DNA from: Aquabacterium sp.
Lineage (GTDB): Bacteria; Pseudomonadota; Gammaproteobacteria; Burkholderiales; Burkholderiaceae_C
Length of the DNA: 64,000 bases
Reading direction: 5' to 3'
Assembly (NCBI RefSeq): GCF_016195855.1
Contig: NZ_JACPYU010000021.1
Coordinates: 1 to 64,000 of the forward strand
Positions 18,924 through 25,845 of this stretch are shown in pieces. Positions within the stretch are counted from its first letter, which is position 1. The number at the start of each line of letters is the position of its first letter. A model generated the notes under the pieces. That model saw nothing but the letters and a program-made list of their open reading frames with translations. It was not told where the DNA came from and made no database searches. A program made the position numbers and the translations under genes.

Positions 18924-19439
18924 ATGTCCACCACCCACTCATCCCTTTCTGCCGCAGCGGCCTCATCTGACGCTGCTGCCCCTTCCCTGCGCCAGCGCCT
19001 GATCGGGCTGGCCCAAGGCTGGTTGCGATTCGAGGCCTGGCCCCAGGCCCTGGCCTTGTTGGCTGCGCGCCTGTACCTGTTCGACGTGTTCTTCCGCTCG
19101 GGCCTGACCAAAGTACGGGACTGGGATGCCACCTTGTTCCTGTTCAACGAGGAGTACCACGTGCCCGTCTTGCCACCCGAGCTGGCTGCCTGGATGGGCA
19201 CGGGCGGCGAGTTGGGCTTTTCGGTGTTGCTGGCACTGGGGCTGGTGACGCGGCCTGCTGCCGTCGGCCTGTTCTTCGTCAACGCCATGGCCGTGATCAG
19301 CTACCCGGATCTGGCGCCCGCGGCCTTGAAGGACCACCACCTGTGGGGCGTGCTGGCCACGGCGCTGGCGGTGTTCGGTGCGGGCCGCCTGTCGATGGAT
19401 GCGCTGGTGTGGCGGCGCTGGTTGAAGAAGGCTGGTTGA
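18924..19439 (+). CDS. DoxX-family membrane protein
   Basis: 171 residues with about four hydrophobic segments (QALALLAARLYLFDVFF; LGFSVLLALGLVTRPAAVGLFF; AVISYPDL; LWGVLATALAVFGAG). The R-x-FxxSG-like start of the DoxX core (ARLYLFDVFFRSGLTKVRDW) is clear. DoxX-family proteins are inner-membrane proteins of mostly unknown function, often found with ECF sigma factors and stress genes. It is codirectional with the sigma/zinc-finger pair, 91 bases downstream. ATG 18924 is preferred over an upstream in-frame start, although no strong ribosome-binding site is visible. Confidence 0.82.
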   Translation: MSTTHSSLSAAAASSDAAAPSLRQRLIGLAQGWLRFEAWPQALALLAARLYLFDVFFRSGLTKVRDWDATLFLFNEEYHVPVLPPELAAWMGTGGELGFSVLLALGLVTRPAAVGLFFVNAMAVISYPDLAPAALKDHHLWGVLATALAVFGAGRLSMDALVWRRWLKKAG

Positions 19440-19467
19440 GCGGGGCATGACGCACTAAGATGCCCGC

Positions 19468-19683
19468 ATGAAAAAATCCATCATCACATTCGGGGTTGGT
19501 CTGCTGGCAGTCTGGAGCTTGACCGCTTGTTCCACGCAACAGGCGTACAACGCTGGCCAGGCCTGGCGTCAGAACCAGTGCAATGCGCTGACGAACATGG
19601 ACGACCGCCGGCGCTGCATGAACGAGGCTGGTCAGCCCCACGACAGTTATCAAAAGAGCGTGGACGACATCAACAAGAAGTGA
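19468..19683 (+). CDS. Small predicted lipoprotein
   Basis: 71 residues. The signal peptide ends in the lipobox SLTAC, giving a mature protein of about 51 residues after Cys21. Two further Cys (QCNALT and RRCMNEAG) lie 15 residues apart and may form a disulphide. The mature region is polar and Gln/Asn/Asp-rich. It begins 28 bases after the DoxX gene. No function is recognised. Confidence 0.7.
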   Translation: MKKSIITFGVGLLAVWSLTACSTQQAYNAGQAWRQNQCNALTNMDDRRRCMNEAGQPHDSYQKSVDDINKK

Positions 19684-19693
19684 TGCCCTTGTT

Positions 19694-19714
19694 GCCTTGA
19701 TCGGGGATCAGGGC
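19694..19714. terminator. Hairpin between convergent genes
   Basis: GCCTTGATC (19694-19702) pairs with GATCAGGGC (19706-19714) through a GGG loop, with one G-T wobble. It lies just after the lipoprotein stop and overlaps the mtgA stop. There is no T-run, so it is at best a weak or bidirectional terminator. Confidence 0.35.
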
Positions 19715-20508
19715 AGCTCGGCCCCGCCCATGCGCGCAGCGATCGTGCTGGATCGGCTCATGATATAGCCCGAGCGGGGCTGCTGCTCGAAGCGCTTGGG
19801 CGCAGGCAGCATCACGGCCAAGCGGGCGGCCTGTATGGGGCTCAGCTGCGATGCTTCCACCTGGAAGTAATGGCGCGAGGCAGCCTGGGCGCCAAACACG
19901 CCTTCACCCCATTCCACATTGTTCAGGTAGACGGTGAGGATGCGTTCCTTGCCCAGCAGGCCTTCGAGCATGAAGGTGATGATGAACTCTTCGCCCTTGC
20001 GCAGGAAGTTGCGCTCGCTGCTCAGGAACAGGTTCTTGGCGAGCTGCTGCGTGATGGTCGAGCCGCCGATGATCTTGGGTGTGGCGCTGGTGGCGGCCGT
20101 GGGTGGTGGCGGTACAGCGCGGCCGCGTGCCTTGGCGCGGGCCACGGCACGGTCATAGCGGTCCTGGGCCTGCTGGCGCACGCGTTCGGCTTTGGCCTGG
20201 GCCTGGCTGTTCTTCTTCCAGGCGTTCTGCAGTGCATCCCATTCGACACCGTAGTGGTCCACGAAGTTGCCGTCTTCCGAGGCGATCACGGCGCGCTTGA
20301 GGTTGTCGGAGATGGCGTCATAAGGGCGCCAGGTCTGGGTCCAGGTGATGCGGCCTTGCTCGCGTACCAGCCGCGCCATCTCGCTGCGCTGGAAGGTGGT
20401 GGATTGCGGGGCGACCACACGCATCAGGCCGATGCGCGCAGCGAAGTACAGCTGCAGGCTCAGGCCGCTGAGGATCAACAGGACGACGATTCGCCAGACT
20501 GCACGCAT
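19708..20508 (-). CDS. mtgA: Monofunctional biosynthetic peptidoglycan transglycosylase
   Basis: 266 residues. MtgA polymerises lipid II into glycan strands at the outer face of the inner membrane. There is one N-terminal anchor (IVVLLILSGLSLQLYFAARIGL). The GT51 motifs are present: VIASEDGNFVDHYGVEW with the catalytic Glu near residue 77, GGSTITQQLAKNLF near residue 148, and KGEEFIITFMLEGLLGKERILTVYLNNVEWG. Between the first two motifs sits an Ala/Arg/Gln-rich and Pro-rich insert of roughly 35-40 residues not usual for the family. It is the last gene of the exoribonuclease-tonB-aroE-mtgA run. Confidence 0.93.
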   Translation of the reverse strand: MRAVWRIVVLLILSGLSLQLYFAARIGLMRVVAPQSTTFQRSEMARLVREQGRITWTQTWRPYDAISDNLKRAVIASEDGNFVDHYGVEWDALQNAWKKNSQAQAKAERVRQQAQDRYDRAVARAKARGRAVPPPPTAATSATPKIIGGSTITQQLAKNLFLSSERNFLRKGEEFIITFMLEGLLGKERILTVYLNNVEWGEGVFGAQAASRHYFQVEASQLSPIQAARLAVMLPAPKRFEQQPRSGYIMSRSSTIAARMGGAELP

Positions 20509-20545
20509 CGATGGGCTCTTGCTAAATGGGCTGAACGATCAGGAC

Positions 20546-21406
20546 TCAATGAGGCTGGGCCGCGTCAACGAGCGCACGCATGTGGGCCAGCACCGGCGTG
20601 GTATCAGGGCGCACGCCGCGCCACAAGGCAAAGGCCTCGGCGGCTTGTTCCACCAGCATGCCCAGGCCATCGCGTGGGGTGGCACCATGGGCGCGGGCCC
20701 AATCCAGGAAGGCCTGCGCGGCGGGGCCGTACATCATGTCCAGCGCCAAAGTGCCGGCCTTGAGCACCTGAGCGCCAACCGGCACGCCGCTGCCGGCCAG
20801 GCTGGCAGCCGTGCCGTTGATGAACACGTCGAACCCCTCACCGGGGTTTTGCAGGCCACAGGCACTGAGCTGGACGCCGTGTTGGGCGGCCCAGCCGGCA
20901 TGACGGGCCACGATGGCCTGCGCCTTGTCCACGGTGCGGTTGGCCATGACGATCTCGGCGGGGCGGGCCTCGATCAGGGGGCCCAGCACGCCGGCGCTGG
21001 CGCCACCGGCACCCAGCAGCAGCACGCGCTTGCCCGTCAGCGGCATGCCCGCATTGAGGGTGATGTCGCGCACCAGGCCGATGCCATCGGTGTTGTCGGC
21101 CAGCCAGCCGCCATCGGTGTCCGCGTCAAAGCGCAGGGTGTTGGCGGCCTGGGCCAGCTCGGCCCGGGGCGTGCGGCGTGCGGCCAGCTCGAAAGCCTCG
21201 AACTTGAAGGGCACGGTCACGTTGCAGCCTTTGGCACCGCCTGCGGCAAAGGCCCGGATGTGGGCCTTGAAGTCATCCAGCGGGCACAGCAGGCGGCCGT
21301 AGTCCACGGCCTGGCCGGTCTGCTGGGCGAACAGGGCGTGGATCAGGGGCGAGCGGCTGTGTTCAACCGGGTTGCCGGCCACGGCGTAGCGGTCTGCGGT
21401 GGTCAT
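20546..21406 (-). CDS. aroE: Shikimate dehydrogenase (NADP+)
   Basis: 286 residues. It reduces 3-dehydroshikimate to shikimate in aromatic amino-acid synthesis. The substrate-binding start [23 protein letters not shown], the catalytic-Lys region [16 protein letters not shown], the DNTDGIGLV motif and the nucleotide-binding [16 protein letters not shown] are all seen. The ATG at 21406 is the family start. It lies 25 bases after the TonB-like gene and 37 before mtgA, so it is probably cotranscribed with both. Confidence 0.95.
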   Translation of the reverse strand: MTTADRYAVAGNPVEHSRSPLIHALFAQQTGQAVDYGRLLCPLDDFKAHIRAFAAGGAKGCNVTVPFKFEAFELAARRTPRAELAQAANTLRFDADTDGGWLADNTDGIGLVRDITLNAGMPLTGKRVLLLGAGGASAGVLGPLIEARPAEIVMANRTVDKAQAIVARHAGWAAQHGVQLSACGLQNPGEGFDVFINGTAASLAGSGVPVGAQVLKAGTLALDMMYGPAAQAFLDWARAHGATPRDGLGMLVEQAAEAFALWRGVRPDTTPVLAHMRALVDAAQPH

Positions 21407-21431
21407 GTGGGGTCTTGCGATCAGGCGCCGC

Positions 21432-22334
21432 TCAGGGCGCGGCCGGTGCGGTGGTCTGGGTAGGGGCAGGCGCCTGGGTGGTGGCCTGCATGCCCGCCTC
21501 ACGCGTGAAACGAAAGCGCGATGAGATCAGCAGCAGGTCGCGCCCGGCGATCACTTCAGACGGCACGGCGCCAAAGGGGCCGGCGTTCATCACGATGGCG
21601 CGGGCGCGCTTGTCGAGCTGTTTGCTGCGCGAGGGCTGGGTGATGATGGCGTCCACCACCTTACCCTGGCGGTCGAGCCAGACTTCCATCACCAACTCGC
21701 CATACAGCTTCTGGCCACCCTGCGTGGGGAAGTGCTCGGTGCCGGCGCGTTCCACCAGGGTGCGGAACTGGCTGTAGTACAGCGCGTCAGCCGACTTCAG
21801 GGTGGCGGGGCTGATGTAGCGCTTCTTGGGGCGCTCGTTTTCTTCGCGGATGCGCTTTTCGATTTCGGCCAGCAGCTTGGTCAGCTGGCGGCGGCGTTCT
21901 TCGTCGGCGCGGTTTTGCTCGGTTTCGGCCTTGGCACGCGGCTGGGGCGGGGGCAGGGCCGACAGCTCGCTTTTGACCTGGGTGAGCAGTTGCTGCTGTT
22001 CCTGCTGCATCTGCTCGATCATGCGGGCCGTCTGCTCCATGGCGTCGCCGGTTTCGGCTTCGGGCGAGGGTGGCAGGGGCGAGGTGGCGCGGCCGGTGCT
22101 CTCGCCGCCACCGGCCAGGTTCTGCTGTGCCAGGGCCTGGGCCTTGTCGGGCGCGGCTTCGCTGCCGGCGTTGACCAGGATGACCTCCAGCGGCGTGTCC
22201 TTGAAGGTGCGGTTGAAGCCTTCAGGGTCCACCAGGCGGAAGCTGAACAGGCCGATGTGCAACAGCGCCGACACCCCCAGGCAGATCTGCAGGAGGCTCA
22301 AGGATTTCCACAGTGATCGAAGGCGTTGCAGCAT
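21432..22334 (-). CDS. TonB-like protein with C-terminal TonB domain
   Basis: About 300 residues. There is an N-terminal membrane anchor ([19 protein letters not shown]), then a long Pro/Gln/Glu-rich periplasmic region with a coiled-coil stretch ([19 protein letters not shown] and ELERRRQL-like repeats). The C-terminal TonB-type domain is at about residues 210-280 ([23 protein letters not shown]). An in-frame ATG at 22409 would overlap the exoribonuclease stop and add a Pro-rich leader; ATG 22334 places the anchor near the N-terminus as in other TonB proteins. It is distinct from the TonB gene at 58 kb. This gene position is common in Burkholderiales. Confidence 0.82.
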   Translation of the reverse strand: MLQRLRSLWKSLSLLQICLGVSALLHIGLFSFRLVDPEGFNRTFKDTPLEVILVNAGSEAAPDKAQALAQQNLAGGGESTGRATSPLPPSPEAETGDAMEQTARMIEQMQQEQQQLLTQVKSELSALPPPQPRAKAETEQNRADEERRRQLTKLLAEIEKRIREENERPKKRYISPATLKSADALYYSQFRTLVERAGTEHFPTQGGQKLYGELVMEVWLDRQGKVVDAIITQPSRSKQLDKRARAIVMNAGPFGAVPSEVIAGRDLLLISSRFRFTREAGMQATTQAPAPTQTTAPAAP

Positions 22335-22371
22335 CCGCGTAGAGGGGCGATGGAGAGGGCTGGTCTGGCGA

Positions 22372-24435
22372 TCAGGCGGTCGGGGCATCCCCTGTGGGGG
22401 CGTCGGCATCCTTCACGTCGATGGCCAGGGTCAGTGGTCCTGCATTGTCCAGCACCTCGTCGTCCTCGCCACCTTCCGATTCACCCTGATCCGCAGCAGC
22501 TGTGGCTTCATCGAGACGCGCCACCACGCTGGCGTGCACGTCCAGGGTCAGCTCGTCCACCCCGGTGACGCGCACGCGCACCTTGGCGTGGCGGGGCAGG
22601 TTGTCCGCACCGATGGCCTTGAAGACCAGGGGCAGGGTGTCGGCGCGCACCAGGCCGTTGACCATGACGGCGCAGTCCAGCTCGGTGAGGCCTTGCTGGC
22701 CCAGGTACTTGAGCGTCCAGTAGCGCTCCAGGCTGGACTGGAAGCCGTTGTAGGCGCTGTAGGCCGTGTCGAAGTTGCTGATGATGGCAAACAGCTCGGC
22801 GTCCTTGGGTTTGAAGGGCGCGGCCAGGGCGGCGGTGCGGCCGTTTTTGGCACAGGCCACGATCTGCCACTGGTTGACCAGGTCCACATAGCGGCGCAGC
22901 GGCGAGGTGGCCCAGGTGTACTGCGCCACGCCCATGCCGGCGTGCGGCGCGGGCTTGGTGCTCATGCGCACCTTGATGCCCGGCTGCAGGCTGGCCTGGC
23001 TGCGGTAGATGCCGGGCACGCCCAGCTCGGCCAGCCAGCCACCCCAGGTGCTGTTGGCCAGGATCATGGCCTCGGCCACGATCAAATCAAGTGCGGAACC
23101 GCGGGCGCGCGTGCCGATCACGACCTGCTCTTGCCCGGTGGGCTCGATGCCGTCGCTCATGGTGTTTTCGCCATTGGGGCCGAGCAGTTTGAAGCTGTAG
23201 TCCGGGCGGTTGAAGGTCTCGGGCTTGCCACGCACGATTTCGCGCTGGGCCTTCAGATGCTTGGCCAGGCGGAAGGCAAAGGCCAGCTCGGGTGCGAAGG
23301 CGTAGTCGGCCGGGGCCTCGCCGCTCAAGGTGGTGTCGGTGATGACGCCATCGAGCTTGTCGTGACGCAGGTTGGCCACGATGGGCACGCGCTCCAGCCT
23401 GGTCTCGCTGCTTTTGACTGCAAGCGTGGCTTCGTCAAACGTGACGTACAGCGACACGGCAGGGCAGTCGCGGCCTTCGATCAGCGTGTAGGTCTGCACG
23501 ACGTCGTCGGGCAGCATGGTGATCTTGTGGCCGGGCATGTAGACCGTGGACATGCGGTTGCGCGCCAGGTTGTCCACGGGTGTGCCGGGGGCAATGGCCA
23601 GGCTGGGTGCCGCGATGTGGATGCCATAGGTGACGGTGCCGCTGCCCAGGCCTTGCACGGACAGCGCGTCGTCGATCTCGGTGGTCATCGAGTCGTCGAT
23701 CGAGAAGGCCTTGACGGCCGCCAGAGGCAACTCGTCCTTGATCGGGGGCGCGTCCAGGGGTGGGAAACCGGTGCCCTTGGGGAAGTACTCGAACAGGAAG
23801 CGCTTGAAGTGGAACTGGTAGGGGCTGTCGATGGCGCCAGCGTCCTTGAGCAGGTCCAGCGGGGCGCGTTGCGTGGCCTTGGCAGCGTCCACCACGGCCT
23901 TGTATTCGGGGCCGTTCTTGTCCGGCTTGAACAGGATCTTGTAGAGCTGGTCCTTGATGGGCTGCGGACAGGTGCCGGCGGCCAGGTCGGTGGCCCATTG
24001 TGCGATCTGCAAGGCCAGCTGTTTCTTGCGCTCGATGGCGACCAGGGCCTGCTTGAGGATGTCCTCGGGTGCCTTGCGGAAACGGCCCTTGCCACGGCGG
24101 TGGAAGTAGTGTGGGGTCTCGAACAGACGCATCAGCATGGCGGCCTGCTGCACGGCGTCCGCATTGGCGCTGAAATATTCCTTGGCCAGCTCGTCGAAGC
24201 CGAATTCTTCTTCGGGGGCAACCTCCCAGATCAGGTCCACGTCGATGTCGGCCGCCTGGGCCGCACCCTGCGCCAGGATCTCGGCGGGCGAGGGCTTGGC
24301 GAACTTGATCAGCACGTTGGCGGCTTTCACCTTCACGCGCTTGCCCGAATCCAGCTCGATCTGCATCGAACTGTCGGCTTCGGACATCACACGGCCGGCG
24401 TGGAACTTACCGGCATCGTCAAAAAGGGCAAACAT
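22372..24435 (-). CDS. Exoribonuclease of the RNase II/RNase R (RNB) family
   Basis: 687 residues, a 3'-to-5' exoribonuclease. The RNB catalytic core holds FSIDDSMTTEIDDALS near residue 247 with the metal-binding Asp cluster, and continues through MLPDDVVQTYTL and ERVPIVANLRHDKLD. The N-terminal part (MFALFDDAGKFHAGRVM) is the start used by this shorter betaproteobacterial subgroup. A C-terminal S1-like region (HAKVRVRVTGVDELTLDVHA) and an acidic tail end the protein. It is shorter than E. coli RNase R and closer in size to RNase II. It is the first gene of the leftward run. Confidence 0.9.
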   Translation of the reverse strand: MFALFDDAGKFHAGRVMSEADSSMQIELDSGKRVKVKAANVLIKFAKPSPAEILAQGAAQAADIDVDLIWEVAPEEEFGFDELAKEYFSANADAVQQAAMLMRLFETPHYFHRRGKGRFRKAPEDILKQALVAIERKKQLALQIAQWATDLAAGTCPQPIKDQLYKILFKPDKNGPEYKAVVDAAKATQRAPLDLLKDAGAIDSPYQFHFKRFLFEYFPKGTGFPPLDAPPIKDELPLAAVKAFSIDDSMTTEIDDALSVQGLGSGTVTYGIHIAAPSLAIAPGTPVDNLARNRMSTVYMPGHKITMLPDDVVQTYTLIEGRDCPAVSLYVTFDEATLAVKSSETRLERVPIVANLRHDKLDGVITDTTLSGEAPADYAFAPELAFAFRLAKHLKAQREIVRGKPETFNRPDYSFKLLGPNGENTMSDGIEPTGQEQVVIGTRARGSALDLIVAEAMILANSTWGGWLAELGVPGIYRSQASLQPGIKVRMSTKPAPHAGMGVAQYTWATSPLRRYVDLVNQWQIVACAKNGRTAALAAPFKPKDAELFAIISNFDTAYSAYNGFQSSLERYWTLKYLGQQGLTELDCAVMVNGLVRADTLPLVFKAIGADNLPRHAKVRVRVTGVDELTLDVHASVVARLDEATAAADQGESEGGEDDEVLDNAGPLTLAIDVKDADAPTGDAPTA

Positions 24436-24549
24436 CGAATGGGGGCTCTGTGGGGGCTTTTGGGGAATCAGGGCGTGATTGTCCCATTTTGTCGCTGGGG
24501 CTTGCGTCAGGGGGTGACAAGGGCTTTGGGATGCGGCATCGTGGGCGCC

Positions 24550-25185
24550 ATGGATCTGCCCCGCCTGATCGACACCCCCCGTCTGCACCTGCGGGACATG
24601 CGCCCTGGCGATGCCGAGGATGTGTTCGCTTCTTACGGCCGTGACCCGGCCGTTTTGCGCTATCTGCAATGGGCGCCACACGAATCGGCCGATGACAGCC
24701 GGCGGCAGATCGCCTATGACATCCACCGCAGGTTGAAGCGCAGTGCCTGGGTCTGGGGCTTGACGCGCCAGGCGCCACACGCGCAGGCCGGGCGGGTGTT
24801 CGGGCAGATCGAATTGCTGCCCATGAGCTTTCCGTCGGAGCAGGCTCACCACCTGCGTTTGGGTTATCTGATGGCGGCCAGCCATTGGGGTCAGGGCTTG
24901 ATGGCGGAGGCGGGGCGAGCGGTGCTGGATGCCGCGTTTGGCGTGGACCAGGTCTGGCGTGTGGATGCGCTGTGTGATGTGGCCAATGGGGCCTCGGCCG
25001 CGATGCTGGCGCGCATCGGCATGCAGCGCGAGGGGTGCATGCGCCGGGCCTTGTCTCACCCCAATGTGTCGGACCAGCCGCGCGACGCGTGGGTCTATGC
25101 CTTGTCGCGCGACGAGTGGCTCAAGCGGATGCCGGCAAACCCAGCCACGACAGCAGCCCGGGCATGTGCTGATCAAAGTCGCTGA
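24550..25185 (+). CDS. GNAT-family N-acetyltransferase (RimJ/RimL-like)
   Basis: 211 residues. The fold starts IDTPRLHLRDMRPGDAEDVF and has the LGYLMAASHWGQGLMAEAGRAVLDAAF acetyl-CoA region near residue 100. RVDALCDVANGASAAMLARIGMQREG completes motifs A and B. This resembles RimJ/RimL-type enzymes that acetylate N-terminal amines or small metabolites; the substrate is unknown. It is divergent from the exoribonuclease gene. Its last 65 bases overlap the tail of the convergent esterase gene. Confidence 0.85.
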   Translation: MDLPRLIDTPRLHLRDMRPGDAEDVFASYGRDPAVLRYLQWAPHESADDSRRQIAYDIHRRLKRSAWVWGLTRQAPHAQAGRVFGQIELLPMSFPSEQAHHLRLGYLMAASHWGQGLMAEAGRAVLDAAFGVDQVWRVDALCDVANGASAAMLARIGMQREGCMRRALSHPNVSDQPRDAWVYALSRDEWLKRMPANPATTAARACADQSR

Positions 25186-25726
25186 CCGCGTGGTCGCTGC
25201 CTTCCAGCAAGGTCAGGTGGCTGCCCTGGTAACGCGCGCTCATCTCGCGCCAGTCCAGCACCTCGTCACCTTTGGCGATCAGGGCCCAGTAGCGCTCGGG
25301 TCGGGTGATGGGGTAGCGGGCCAGGGCCTTGAATTCGTCGATGAACTCGGCGCGGAAGAAGAAGTGGTCCTGCGGGTCGTGGAACGAGGTTTGCTCGCCG
25401 ATGTAGCGGGCCAGATCACGGGCGGGCTCGATGGCCGGGTTGATCACGGCCGCGCGGCAGCCACGGTGCTCGGCCAGCACGGTGGCGTAAAAGCCGCCCA
25501 GGGATGAGCCCAGCACGACCATGGTGTCGGCGGGCCATGAGGCGGTGATCTGCTGCATCAATGACCAGGCCTGGGCGGGCGAGGGGGGCAGTTGAGGGCA
25601 GGACCAGGTCAGGCCCGCGCCTTGCGCATTGAGTTGGGCGATGTGCTGCGCCAGCATCTGCGCCTTGAAGGACTTGGGCGATGAACGGAAGCCGTGCAGG
25701 TAAAGCAGATGGGTGGTCGTGGCCAT
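25121..25726 (-). CDS. YqiA/YcfP-family alpha/beta-hydrolase (esterase)
   Basis: 201 residues. The oxyanion region LLYLHGFRSSPKSFKAQ, the nucleophile motif VVLGSSLGGFYATVLAE near residue 75, an acid near AKGDEVLDW and the catalytic His in EGSDHAVSDFDQH form a complete triad. Small esterases of this family act on short-chain acyl esters in vitro; their natural substrate is unknown. ATG 25726 puts the family start at residue 1. The 3' end overlaps the GNAT gene on the opposite strand by 65 bases. Confidence 0.85.
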   Translation of the reverse strand: MATTTHLLYLHGFRSSPKSFKAQMLAQHIAQLNAQGAGLTWSCPQLPPSPAQAWSLMQQITASWPADTMVVLGSSLGGFYATVLAEHRGCRAAVINPAIEPARDLARYIGEQTSFHDPQDHFFFRAEFIDEFKALARYPITRPERYWALIAKGDEVLDWREMSARYQGSHLTLLEGSDHAVSDFDQHMPGLLSWLGLPASA

Positions 25727-25845
25727 GGCAGGAATCTTGGTGTTTGCACGCAAGGTTGCGCGCCGGTGAAGGCACTACGATGATGCGCCCCGGACGTTTG
25801 CCCGTGGTTCATATTCGTAAATCATCATTTTCAGGGAACAAACCC

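Noticed and set aside
21826-24549. A plus-strand frame running more than 2.7 kb into the GNAT gene
   Set aside because: It is the shadow of the exoribonuclease and TonB-like genes on the other strand; the GNAT family start is at 24550.
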